Positions 25,140-33,239 of a stretch of DNA of 64,000 nucleotides are shown here, in pieces (positions within the stretch are counted from its first letter, which is position 1; every line of letters starts with the position of its first letter). The notes beneath the pieces are model-generated. The model was not told where the DNA came from, ran no database searches, and saw only the letters and a list, made by a program, of their open reading frames with translations. The stretch spans positions 2,108,001 to 2,172,000 of the forward strand of contig JAXGMV010000001.1 of the NCBI GenBank assembly GCA_040768445.1, in the 5' to 3' direction. The DNA is from JAXGMV01 sp040768445. Lineage in GTDB: Bacteria; Chloroflexota; Anaerolineae; Anaerolineales; Anaerolineaceae. Position numbers and translations under genes: made by a program.

Positions 25140-26900
25140 TTATTGTGTCAACAACATCTGCCTGGTTTGATCAGGCGGTATGTTGAGGTAAACTACCAAT
25201 TCCTTCATGACATCCCTGAAGACAGGAGCGGCGACCACAGAACCCCAGATAGCGGTTTTTGGTCTTTCGAGCCAAACATAAATGATATAGCGAGGGTCAT
25301 CAACCGGCCCCCAACCAACGAATGAGGCGTTAGTCTCTGATGTGGTATAACCGAATTCAGTCGCAATTTCACCGGTGCCGGTTTTTCCTGCGTACAAATA
25401 ACCCGGCAGGTCCGAGAAGAAAGCTTCATCCTGCACTGATATCGTCAGCATTTCGGTCATTGTTCTGGCAGTCTCTGCGCTGATAGGTGTTGCCACCAGC
25501 TGCACCGGGATATCAAATTTCTCGCCGTTCTTGATCATTGTCTTTACCACATGCGGCGCCATGATTTTCCCATCATTCGCCATTGCAGAGAGTCCGGTGA
25601 TCATCTGAATGGGTGTTGTAGCGATTGCCTGACCGAACGAGTTGGTACCCAGGTTTGCCAAACCCCAGAAAGGACTTTCGGGAAAATGAACAGGCCAGGT
25701 CAATTCACCTGAGAGGTCAATATTTGTCGGTTGGTTTAGCCCAAAACGTTTGATGTACTCATAAAATGTTGTTGGACCAAGTTCGTTTGCAAGGTTTGCC
25801 AGGCAGACATTGAGGGAGTTTCGCATGCAGCCAATCATGTCCTGCTGACCCCAAGCATTGCTGTCCCAGTTCTTGATCACGATGCCACCAATTTCAAAAC
25901 TGCCAGTGTCAACAAAAGTCGTTGTTGGTTGAACCATCCCTGTGTCAATTGCGGCAGCCATGGTGAAGACCTTGAAAACAGATCCAGTTTCATAGGTGTA
26001 GTCAATCGCCCGATTATAGGAGGCGCTGTTGCTGGTCTCGATGGGCTTCCAATACTCATTGGGATTCATGCGAGGACTGATCGCCATGGACAAAATCTCA
26101 CCATTTTTTGGGTCCATGACAATGATCGTGCCGCCAACTGACTGGGTTTTTTCAATCGCACCGTCAAGAATATCTTCGGTCATTGCCTGAATTTCACGGT
26201 CAATCGTCAGGACGAGGCTTGCACCAGCCGCTGAATAGGATTGGCCCGGTACAGTACTGCTGGAATAGGTGAGTTTGATGGGCGTTCCTTTGAGGATGTC
26301 ATCATACTTCTCCTCAATACCAAAATGCGGCCCACCGCCGCTCCTATCTTTGTAGGCATAAAATCCCAAGACATTTGATGCCAGAGTATTTTCAGGATAT
26401 GTTCGCACCAAGTGAGGTGTCCACTCCAGGCCACTCATGCTTGGTAGAGGTTCTTTAGATTTTTTCGCCGGCAAGTAGTTCTTGTACTTTCGGATCGCTT
26501 CCTCAATTTCAGCAATTTGTGCGGTCGTCACAAAATCAGTCAAGGTGACATAACGATATTTCATGATATCTACGTTATTTATGACACCGTAATAATCAAT
26601 GCCCAGGATACGTTTAAGTTCTTTATCCAGTGTGTCCTGGTTTTGCACCATATCAAGATTGACACTGAGTTCATAAACGACCTTGTTGCCTGCTAAAAGT
26701 TTGCCCCAACGGTCATAAATATTTCCTCGTTCAACATCAAGGATTTCTGTTGTGTAAAGCGATCCTTCTTCCTCTGGTGCTGCTGCCTGAACTTTGTGAA
26801 CACCAATTTGAATTCTTGCCATCCAGAGGAAAATGACAATTCCAAAAATGGTAAATAAGAAGCCTATGAATGAATATCGGGTAAAAAGAAATTTTTTCAT
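25140..26900 (-). CDS. ftsI: Class B penicillin-binding protein (septal transpeptidase FtsI/PBP3-like)
   Basis: A 586-residue bitopic protein: short cytoplasmic N-terminus, transmembrane helix about residues 9-29, PBP dimer (pedestal) domain with ERGNIYDRWGKLLAGN, then the transpeptidase domain. The catalytic SxxK is S307 in GSVFK, SxN is SLN in GCMRNSLNVCLA, and KTG is K506 in AGKTGTGEIA. There is no PASTA domain. It cross-links septal peptidoglycan with FtsW. It starts 4 nt after ftsL and is followed 11 nt later by murF. Confidence 0.94.
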   Translation of the reverse strand: MKKFLFTRYSFIGFLFTIFGIVIFLWMARIQIGVHKVQAAAPEEEGSLYTTEILDVERGNIYDRWGKLLAGNKVVYELSVNLDMVQNQDTLDKELKRILGIDYYGVINNVDIMKYRYVTLTDFVTTAQIAEIEEAIRKYKNYLPAKKSKEPLPSMSGLEWTPHLVRTYPENTLASNVLGFYAYKDRSGGGPHFGIEEKYDDILKGTPIKLTYSSSTVPGQSYSAAGASLVLTIDREIQAMTEDILDGAIEKTQSVGGTIIVMDPKNGEILSMAISPRMNPNEYWKPIETSNSASYNRAIDYTYETGSVFKVFTMAAAIDTGMVQPTTTFVDTGSFEIGGIVIKNWDSNAWGQQDMIGCMRNSLNVCLANLANELGPTTFYEYIKRFGLNQPTNIDLSGELTWPVHFPESPFWGLANLGTNSFGQAIATTPIQMITGLSAMANDGKIMAPHVVKTMIKNGEKFDIPVQLVATPISAETARTMTEMLTISVQDEAFFSDLPGYLYAGKTGTGEIATEFGYTTSETNASFVGWGPVDDPRYIIYVWLERPKTAIWGSVVAAPVFRDVMKELVVYLNIPPDQTRQMLLTQ

Positions 26901-26904
26901 AGTT

Positions 26905-27363
26905 TTATTTAACCGCCAGGCTACCTGTAATTAGACCGCTTTGAAACAGCCACTCCCAGATTGATTGTGTGTATTCGGGTTTTAAAAATGGTGGGATTTC
27001 CACACTGTGTGGGAGAGGGGCTTTGTACTCAAATTGACGCCCTGCGTAACCTTGGATGGGCTTGTAAACAACCTGTGCACCAATGTCCTGGTAATTCATC
27101 TCTTCGGTGCGTCTCTGCATTTCTTCAAAAGAGGTAACACGGGCGTTCTGCGATTTAAGATCAGCAATTTGATTGACGATTTCAGATCGACGATCAAGCA
27201 ACACCTGTGTTTCGACTTTGGTCGTGTAGGTTTGGGCTGAGATATATAGGTGAAGAATGGCAATTAAAGCAGCAACTGCCAGCACCAGGAGAATAAAGAA
27301 TACTCTCTGGAACCGGCTCCGCCAGGGTGCCTGGTGAAAGGCTTGCTTAAGATTTTGTGCCAT
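26905..27363 (-). CDS. ftsL: FtsL-like cell division protein
   Basis: A 152-residue bitopic protein with a basic N-terminus (WRSRFQR), one transmembrane helix (about residues 20-42), then a predicted coiled coil (VETQVLLDRRSEIVNQIADLKSQNARV) and a polar extracytoplasmic tail. Sequence conservation of FtsL is poor everywhere. The call rests on size, topology, coiled coil and its place between rsmH and ftsI. The FtsL/DivIC pair would bridge FtsQ and FtsW/FtsI. Confidence 0.78.
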   Translation of the reverse strand: MAQNLKQAFHQAPWRSRFQRVFFILLVLAVAALIAILHLYISAQTYTTKVETQVLLDRRSEIVNQIADLKSQNARVTSFEEMQRRTEEMNYQDIGAQVVYKPIQGYAGRQFEYKAPLPHSVEIPPFLKPEYTQSIWEWLFQSGLITGSLAVK

Positions 27364-27415
27364 ATATTACCAATACCTTATGTCACACCCATAATGATTG
27401 CAAATAACGTGCCAA

Positions 27416-28357
27416 TTACAATTTTTCAACAATGCGCAGTTTTGCGCTTCGTGCCCTCGGGTTTTGAGCAATTTCCTCATTTCCCGGAATGATTGGTTTA
27501 CGTGTTACTTCTTTAATCGACGCTTTATGGTTGCAAGTGCAAATAATTTGATCTGTCGGGCAAATGCAATCCTTACTTTCAATCCGAAATCTCGTTTTGA
27601 CGATTCTGTCCTCAAGTGAATGGAATGAGACAATTGCCAATCTCCCACCCACTTTCAGCAGGTTGATCGCCATCGGAATAGCCTTCTCCAGCCCTTTCAG
27701 CTCATCATTGACCGCAATGCGCAGCGCCTGAAATGTACGGGTCGCTGGATGGATGGTCTGATATTTTTGCCCGCTTGCGTCTGCAATAATCTTTGCCAGT
27801 TGTGTTGTGGTTTCAATTGGCCTGTGATTGATGATTGCCTTTGCGATTCTGCGGGATAGGCGATCCTCACCGTATTCCCAAATGATTTGGCTGATCTCTT
27901 CCTCTGGATAGTCGTTGACAATCATGCCAGCTGTCAACGGATTATCCGGGTTGAAGCGCATATCCAGAGGCGCAGATTCTCTAAAGGAAAAGCCCCTGGT
28001 TGGCTGGTCCAACTGCATTGAGGAAACACCAAGGTCAATGATGATGCCGTCCACTTTGTCCCACCGCAAATTGTTCACCTGGGTTTGCATGGTGGTGTAG
28101 GAGGCCTGTACTACAACCGCCCGCTCACCAAAAGGCCGAAGTCTCTGGCGTGCCAGCTCAATGGCTGAAGGATCAAGGTCCAATCCCAGAAGTAATCCAT
28201 CTGGACTACTGGCTTCCAGGATACCAGCAGCATGCCCACCCGCGCCTACTGTTCCGTCAATATACTTGCCACCACGCATCGGGCGCAAAGCTTCGATTAT
28301 AAATTGGTAAAGTACTGGTTGATGGCCAAGACCATCAAGTGTGTAGTCAGTATTCAT
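27416..28357 (-). CDS. rsmH: 16S rRNA (cytosine1402-N4)-methyltransferase RsmH (MraW)
   Basis: A 313-residue SAM enzyme that N4-methylates C1402 in the ribosomal P site. Motifs: HQPVLYQFIIEAL, DGTVGAGGHAAGIL (SAM site), LDLDPSAIELA, DLGVSSMQLDQPTRGFSFRESAPLDMRF, TRTFQALRIAVNDEL and IVSFHSLEDRIVK. It starts 4 nt after mraZ and is 52 nt from ftsL. Confidence 0.97.
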   Translation of the reverse strand: MNTDYTLDGLGHQPVLYQFIIEALRPMRGGKYIDGTVGAGGHAAGILEASSPDGLLLGLDLDPSAIELARQRLRPFGERAVVVQASYTTMQTQVNNLRWDKVDGIIIDLGVSSMQLDQPTRGFSFRESAPLDMRFNPDNPLTAGMIVNDYPEEEISQIIWEYGEDRLSRRIAKAIINHRPIETTTQLAKIIADASGQKYQTIHPATRTFQALRIAVNDELKGLEKAIPMAINLLKVGGRLAIVSFHSLEDRIVKTRFRIESKDCICPTDQIICTCNHKASIKEVTRKPIIPGNEEIAQNPRARSAKLRIVEKL

Positions 28358-28361
28358 CAGA

Positions 28362-28799
28362 TTAGAAGGCTAAGTCAAATGCTGCGAACCTGCGTTCATT
28401 GGTTTCATTATTTTTTGATTCAGCGTCATTCTTATGCCAATTTTCCGGTTCCCAAATTTCAAAATAGCCGCCCATACCCACAACGAAAGCAGAGCCATTA
28501 AGTTGTATAGTCTGTCTCAAAAAACCAGGTATTAAAATTCGCCCTGATTTATCTATATCAACCCGGTCGGCATTGGAGAAAATAAGCCTTTTCAACTGCC
28601 TTGAGAGAGGGTCGGTTATACTCATGGCGTTGATGCGTTCTGAGAGTTTCTGGAATGTCTCCACAGTCATTACCATGAGGTTATTGTCAAAACCCTGTGT
28701 GATGTAAGCGCCGTTTGAGAGCAGGTCACGATAACGGGATGGGACTGTCATCCTGCCCTTATCATCAATTGAGTGTTCGTATTGCCCCAAAAAGAACAT
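28362..28799 (-). CDS. mraZ: Transcriptional regulator MraZ
   Basis: A 145-residue AbrB-like DNA-binding protein with two MraZ repeats, each with its DxxxR element: DDKGR (near residue 12) and DKSGR (near residue 84). It binds GTGG-type direct repeats upstream of the dcw operon and represses it. I start it at 28799 (MFFLGQYEHSID), not at the upstream in-frame Met at 28838: this matches the family N-terminus and has AAAGGT about 8 nt upstream. Four GTGG boxes in 10-bp phase lie 45-80 bp upstream, so autoregulation is very likely. It is the first gene of the operon. Confidence 0.95.
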   Translation of the reverse strand: MFFLGQYEHSIDDKGRMTVPSRYRDLLSNGAYITQGFDNNLMVMTVETFQKLSERINAMSITDPLSRQLKRLIFSNADRVDIDKSGRILIPGFLRQTIQLNGSAFVVGMGGYFEIWEPENWHKNDAESKNNETNERRFAAFDLAF

Positions 28800-28844
28800 A
28801 AGTTCTACCTTTTCAATTAAACCGCAACGCCGGCTCATCCGGCG

Positions 28845-28878
28845 CCACTTTCACCCACTATTTACCACTTGTACCCAC
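28845..28878 (-). promoter_or_regulatory. MraZ operator: four GTGG boxes in exact 10-bp phase
   Basis: On the - strand GTGG occurs at 28878-28875, 28868-28865, 28858-28855 and 28848-28845, each exactly 10 bp from the next. Two of them extend to GTGGGT. MraZ is known to bind short GTGG/TGGG direct repeats about one helical turn apart. The array begins right after the -10 element and covers the expected start site, so binding should block initiation. Confidence 0.88.
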
Positions 28879-28907
28879 AGTATACTGATATTTAGGGGAA
28901 TATGCAA
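28879..28907 (-). promoter_or_regulatory. dcw operon promoter
   Basis: On the - strand: TTGCAT (28907-28902), a 17-bp spacer, TATACT (28884-28879). Both hexamers match the sigma-70 consensus at four to five positions, and the MraZ boxes follow immediately. The expected start is near 28872, giving a leader of about 70 nt before mraZ. Confidence 0.8.
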
Positions 28908-29059
28908 TATGTTTTGAAACTGTTTTAAATATGTTTAGGTTCAGAATTGAAAAATTTAACATAAAACCAGTAATAAATCACCTGGACAACGCGCTTCACA
29001 CGCCGGTCAATGAAAGGTAGAATATTTTAAAATATGTCATTATTTTCCAAGGAGAACAC

Positions 29060-29482
29060 ATGAAACCACAACTTTTTGCACTATTAACAGCCATTGCCTG
29101 GGGTGTGGGGGGATACTTTGAAAAGAAGGGTTTGCACCTGGGGAACCTTTCTCCCACGATGGGCATCACCATACGCACAGCAGTCGCCGTAGTTATCCTG
29201 GGAATTGCCAGTTTCCCTCAATGGAAAACATTGCCGCAGGCTGGACCAAAAGCACTTTTGTATATGATCATAGGCGGTGGTGTTGTCGCCGGCGCACTGG
29301 GTATGTTGTGTTTCTATACCGCCATTAAAGGCGCGCCGTTAAACAAAGTGATGCCAATTGCGTTTACCTCACCACTTTTTGGCGCATTGATGGGTCTGAT
29401 CTTTGCGACTGAGCCGTTAACAGCCAAAACTGTCATCGGTATGCTGCTTACTATCAGCGGCATTGTGGTGCTCACCTTTTAA
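29060..29482 (+). CDS. EamA/DMT family small transporter-like protein
   Basis: A 140-residue membrane protein holding one EamA repeat (about five helices): AITAIAWGVGGYFEKKGL-like start, then ISGIVVLTF at the end, with the EamA-typical YTAIKGAPLNKVMPIAFTSPLFGALMG segment. Full DMT permeases have two such repeats, so this half-size form probably dimerises. It may export a metabolite, but the substrate is unknown. The start follows AAGGAG. The gene is divergent from the dcw operon and ends at a terminator. Confidence 0.8.
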   Translation: MKPQLFALLTAIAWGVGGYFEKKGLHLGNLSPTMGITIRTAVAVVILGIASFPQWKTLPQAGPKALLYMIIGGGVVAGALGMLCFYTAIKGAPLNKVMPIAFTSPLFGALMGLIFATEPLTAKTVIGMLLTISGIVVLTF

Positions 29483-29502
29483 TCATTTCTTTAGCTAAAC
29501 AC

Positions 29503-29542
29503 AAGGGGAGATTGACCTTGAATTGGTGATCAGTCTCCCTTT
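29503..29542 (+). terminator. Intrinsic terminator after the EamA gene
   Basis: Arms 29503-29514 and 29531-29542 form a 12-bp stem (core GGGAGATTGA with G-U pairs) closing a 16-nt loop, followed by TATTTTG. Confidence 0.65.
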
Positions 29543-29642
29543 TATTTTGAAGTAAAAGATCGTATTGCCACTCGCTATCCCAATTCAGGTTATTCATGTT
29601 TTAATAAAGAACACTATGTCATCCAAGTGAACCAGGATTACC

Positions 29643-31538
29643 TTGAGCGGTAAACATTTATCTAAGCTAATTCAATACCTGATAGCGCTAGTAATTGCAG
29701 GAATATGCTGTGTTGTTATCTTGACTGACCAATTCACTACCGTGCTCCGGCCGATAAGCTTGCAGGTGTACTCCGGTTTCGTGCTGTTCCTTCCGCAGAC
29801 ATTCATTATTCTTACTATTATCTTCTCCCTGCCCGCACGTTTTCAGCCGGCAGTTTCATTTACCGCCACTATGGTTCTTTTTGCTTTTGCACTCTCAGGT
29901 CTGCAGGCCAGCGGCAACACCACCACGCTGTACATCGGCGGCCTGTTGCCCTGGAGTGATGCCTCTAATTACTACTGGGATGCACAGCGCTTGCTGAACG
30001 GCTGGAATTTTTCCGGCATTGCTTCACGCCGGCCATTGTTCACCAGTCTGCTTGCGTTGGTGCTTGGGATTGCCAATGGCAACTTACAGCTCGTGCAGGT
30101 AATATTGACACTGATGACCGCTGTGGGATGCTGGCTGGCAGTCAGGGTGGTGATAAAAAGATTTGGTCCGGCACCAGCTGCATTGTTCCTGACACTGCTG
30201 ATTTTTTACTACCGTCGTTTTGCCGGATCATTGATGACTGAAAACCTTGGCCTGTTGCTTGGCGGTATTGGATTTGCCTTGTTTTTTGAGGCTGCTGAGC
30301 AACGGTCCATAAAACGGGCTTTGGTTGGCCTGGCAGCCCTGGCGCTCGGGTTAATTTCGCGTGCCGGCCCATTTTTTATCTTGTTGGCAGTTGGTTGGTG
30401 GCTTTCAACTACCTTGCAGCAGGCAAAATCATCCATGCGGCATAAATTATTACTGGGTTTGCTTAGTGTGGGAGTAATCCTGGTGTGCTTTGGATTCAAC
30501 CAGCTTATCTTCAAACACCTCAGCAGCCCTGGGTCGCAAACGTTCTCCAATTTTTCCTATTCGTTTTACGGGCTGACCACGGGTGGCATGCGCTGGGATA
30601 AGGTCTTTGTAGATCATCCTGAGTTAAGGCAGCTGCCAACCGATCAACAAGCCAACGCGATTTACCGTCTCGCATTACAAAATATTGTCCATTATCCATT
30701 ACTGCTGGTGCAAGGCATAGGCAGGCAGTATTATTACTTGATATCGCCAACATGGTACAACAGCTACAGTTATGTCGAGGGGGAAAATAGAGCGCTGAGC
30801 CTTGCGGTTCAATATGTGCTGATGGCGCTGGCAGTGTGGGGCGGCGTGCGCGCCTGGAAACAGCGGAAAAAGCCCATTCACAGCCTTCTCCTGCTGGCCT
30901 GGGCAGGCATTCTTCTTTCAGTGCCTTTTGTGCCACCGGTGGATACGAACCGCATGCGCTCTTATGCAGCGGTCATACCGTTCCTGGCAGCCCTGCCGGC
31001 GCTGGGACTGCAGGATATCTTCACGCGTTTAAAAATCAGGCAAATCGCAGAGAGTCGTGAGACCTTTCCTTCCTTCTCTAATGCAAGCCTCGTAGCATTT
31101 ATTATTTTATATGCGGGGTTGTTGACAGCGCCGAATTCGTTTTATTTGTTTGGCTCATCTCGACAAACTTCAGACACAGCCTGCCCTGCAGACCTGGTGA
31201 AGATTGAGATGCAGCTACCTGAAGGAACCTATCTGACAATACTGCCTGAAAGCACCTTTTTACTGGACCGCTCACCAAACCTGCATGCTGGGCGCTTTCG
31301 CAGGATGCTGCACAACATCCCGTTTGGGAATGCCATTGCGGAGTTTGAAAGCCTCGAGCCCCCGGTTATGATTACGACCGGCATCGATCTTCAGACTGGT
31401 GGGGGCTTGTGGCTGTCAATTGATGGGGAAAAATTTTCACCAACACAGGGTGAAGTATCAGCATTTTGCGGCCAATGGAGCGAGACTGATGGGGGAAAAG
31501 AATACCGCTTCTTCCAGGCTGAATATCAGTTGAACTAG
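29643..31538 (+). CDS. Polytopic membrane protein, GT39/PMT-like glycosyltransferase (putative)
   Basis: A 631-residue protein. The first about 480 residues contain around eleven hydrophobic segments and the last about 150 are soluble. The first extracytoplasmic loop has SDASNYYWDAQRLLNGW, resembling the acidic 'D...Y' loop of PMT/ArnT-type glycosyltransferases that use polyprenyl-phosphate sugars. YYRRFAGSLMTENLGLL also fits. It may add sugars to a surface polymer or protein, but family membership is a judgement from topology. The start is a TTG with no strong ribosome-binding site. An in-frame stop lies 15 nt upstream, so there is little room for another start. No glycan cluster surrounds it. 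Confidence 0.6.
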   Translation: MSGKHLSKLIQYLIALVIAGICCVVILTDQFTTVLRPISLQVYSGFVLFLPQTFIILTIIFSLPARFQPAVSFTATMVLFAFALSGLQASGNTTTLYIGGLLPWSDASNYYWDAQRLLNGWNFSGIASRRPLFTSLLALVLGIANGNLQLVQVILTLMTAVGCWLAVRVVIKRFGPAPAALFLTLLIFYYRRFAGSLMTENLGLLLGGIGFALFFEAAEQRSIKRALVGLAALALGLISRAGPFFILLAVGWWLSTTLQQAKSSMRHKLLLGLLSVGVILVCFGFNQLIFKHLSSPGSQTFSNFSYSFYGLTTGGMRWDKVFVDHPELRQLPTDQQANAIYRLALQNIVHYPLLLVQGIGRQYYYLISPTWYNSYSYVEGENRALSLAVQYVLMALAVWGGVRAWKQRKKPIHSLLLLAWAGILLSVPFVPPVDTNRMRSYAAVIPFLAALPALGLQDIFTRLKIRQIAESRETFPSFSNASLVAFIILYAGLLTAPNSFYLFGSSRQTSDTACPADLVKIEMQLPEGTYLTILPESTFLLDRSPNLHAGRFRRMLHNIPFGNAIAEFESLEPPVMITTGIDLQTGGGLWLSIDGEKFSPTQGEVSAFCGQWSETDGGKEYRFFQAEYQLN

Positions 31539-31544
31539 GCTTTT

Positions 31545-33083
31545 TTACGCCATCAAATTTTTAGGGCGGTACTGCAGCGCTTCTGCCAAATGCGTAGCCT
31601 GAATGGTCTCACTGCCGGCAAGATCGGCAATGGTGCGTGAGAGCTTGAGAATGCGGTGATAGGCTCGCGCTGAAAGCTGCAGCTGACTCATCGCAGCTTT
31701 GATCAGGGTCGTGCCAGCCTGGTCAAGCACGCAGTACTTGCGAACTTCGGCAGGGCGCATATCGGCATTGCAGGTGATCAGCTTTCCCGGGCTGCTTCCG
31801 TCCAGGCTGAAGCGTTTCACTTGAATGGCACGGGCAGTTTCCACCCTGCGGCGAATGGCGTCCGATGGCTCGCCGGTTCTTTTATCACTGAGTTTCTCAA
31901 ATTCGACACGCGGCACCTCGACATGGATGTCAATTCTATCCAGCAAGGGGCCTGAGATGCGGTGCTGATAGCGGGTGATCATCGATTGTGAGCAGGTGCA
32001 GGCTTTCACCGGGTCGTTGTAATAGCCGCAAGGGCAGGGGTTCATAGCTGCTACCAGCTGAAAGTTGGCCGGAAAGGTGAGCGAGCTTTTCGCCCGGCTG
32101 ATGGTCACCATTTTATCTTCGATGGGTTGGCGCAGGACTTCAAGGACCCGCATACCAAACTCCGGCAGCTCATCCAGGAAGAGGACACCGCGATGGGCAA
32201 GTGAGACCTCACCGGGTCGCGGCCAGTTGCCACCACCCACCAGGCCGGCATGTGAAATGGTGTGATGCGGCGCTCGGAAAGGCCGGCGGTGAATCAACGG
32301 CGTATCTGCAGAGAGCTGGTCGGCAATGGAATAAATACGAGTCACATCCAGCGACTCATCAAGCGTCATTGATGGCAAGATGGAAGGCAGTGCCCGGGCA
32401 AGCAGGGTTTTACCAGAACCTGGTGGTCCCATGAATAAAACGTTATGCCCGCCCGCCGCCGCCACCTCAAGCGCGCGCTTGGCATGTTCCTGTCCCTTGA
32501 TCTCCTGAAAATCAGTATCAACCTGTATGGCGGTATCAGCTACGACAGTCGCCTGAGCAGGTTTTAGCAGTCGTGTGTTGGTGAGATGATCAACAATCGC
32601 ATTCAATGACGCAACCGGGATAACCTCTATGTCAGGGATGAGTGCTGCTTCGCCGGCGTCTGATTCTGGAACAAAAACACGTGTAAACCCTTCGCTGCGT
32701 GCCAGGGCAGCCATTGGCAGAACACCACGCACATGCCTGACGCTACCGTCTAATGATAGCTCACCGATGACAAGTGTTTTCTCGAACTCCTGCTGTGGAA
32801 CCTGGCCGTTGGTGACCAGCACACCGAGCGCAATGGGTAAATCGTATGAAGGGCCTTCCTTTTGGACGGAGGCCGGCGCCAGGTTGACGGTTACTTTTTT
32901 TCGGGGGTAAACATAACCGGAATTTTTTATCGCTGAACGCACACGCTCGCGGCTTTCCTGGACAGCCGTATCGGGCAAGCCCACAATGATCATCTTTGGC
33001 AGGCCCTGGGATGAATCCACCTCGACCTCAACGATGACGCCATCCAAACCGATGACTGCGCAGGAATAAATGCGGGCAAGCAT
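31545..33083 (-). CDS. yifB: YifB/ComM family Mg-chelatase-like AAA ATPase
   Basis: 512 residues. An N-terminal Lon-protease-like (non-proteolytic) domain holds SYDLPIALGVLVTNGQV, an AAA+ module has Walker A GPPGSGKTLLARALPSILP and Walker B VLFLDELPEF, and a C-terminal Mg-chelatase domain contains CPCGYYNDPVKACTCS and LDRIDIHVEVPRV. ComM-type proteins act as branch-migration helicases in natural transformation. I place the start at Met 33083 (MLARIYSCAVIGLDG), the family N-terminus, rather than an upstream in-frame Met at 33227 whose extra 48 residues look non-coding. There is no ribosome-binding site, and a good promoter ends 6 nt before the ATG, so the message may be leaderless. Confidence 0.92.
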   Translation of the reverse strand: MLARIYSCAVIGLDGVIVEVEVDSSQGLPKMIIVGLPDTAVQESRERVRSAIKNSGYVYPRKKVTVNLAPASVQKEGPSYDLPIALGVLVTNGQVPQQEFEKTLVIGELSLDGSVRHVRGVLPMAALARSEGFTRVFVPESDAGEAALIPDIEVIPVASLNAIVDHLTNTRLLKPAQATVVADTAIQVDTDFQEIKGQEHAKRALEVAAAGGHNVLFMGPPGSGKTLLARALPSILPSMTLDESLDVTRIYSIADQLSADTPLIHRRPFRAPHHTISHAGLVGGGNWPRPGEVSLAHRGVLFLDELPEFGMRVLEVLRQPIEDKMVTISRAKSSLTFPANFQLVAAMNPCPCGYYNDPVKACTCSQSMITRYQHRISGPLLDRIDIHVEVPRVEFEKLSDKRTGEPSDAIRRRVETARAIQVKRFSLDGSSPGKLITCNADMRPAEVRKYCVLDQAGTTLIKAAMSQLQLSARAYHRILKLSRTIADLAGSETIQATHLAEALQYRPKNLMA

Positions 33084-33089
33084 GATGAT

Positions 33090-33118
33090 AGTGTAGATGA
33101 GCAAAGTTAAAATGTCAA
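33090..33118 (-). promoter_or_regulatory. Promoter of yifB, leaderless arrangement
   Basis: On the - strand: perfect TTGACA (33118-33113), a 17-bp spacer, TACACT (33095-33090). Only six bases separate the -10 from the ATG at 33083, placing the expected transcription start on or next to the start codon. Confidence 0.65.
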
Positions 33119-33203
33119 TCTTAATAATGATATCAAAAAATTGCGCATAGCCACAATGGTAACAGGTGCCGCAACACAGGTTATACCGCAAAGGCTGAAC
33201 GGG

Positions 33204-33209
33204 TATAAT
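33204..33209 (+). promoter_or_regulatory. -10 element of the deoB promoter
   Basis: TATAAT preceded by GGG, 30 nt upstream of the deoB start. A -35 is not clear (TTATAC lies 17 bp upstream). The same GGGTATAAT string precedes rpmH and rnpA. Confidence 0.55.
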
Positions 33210-33239
33210 TAATACAATCAACAGCATATGAGGTGAGAT

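Noticed and set aside
31545..33227. Longer form of yifB starting at 33227
   Set aside because: The extra 48 residues (Cys-rich, hydrophobic) do not fit the family, and the region contains a promoter ending just before Met 33083.
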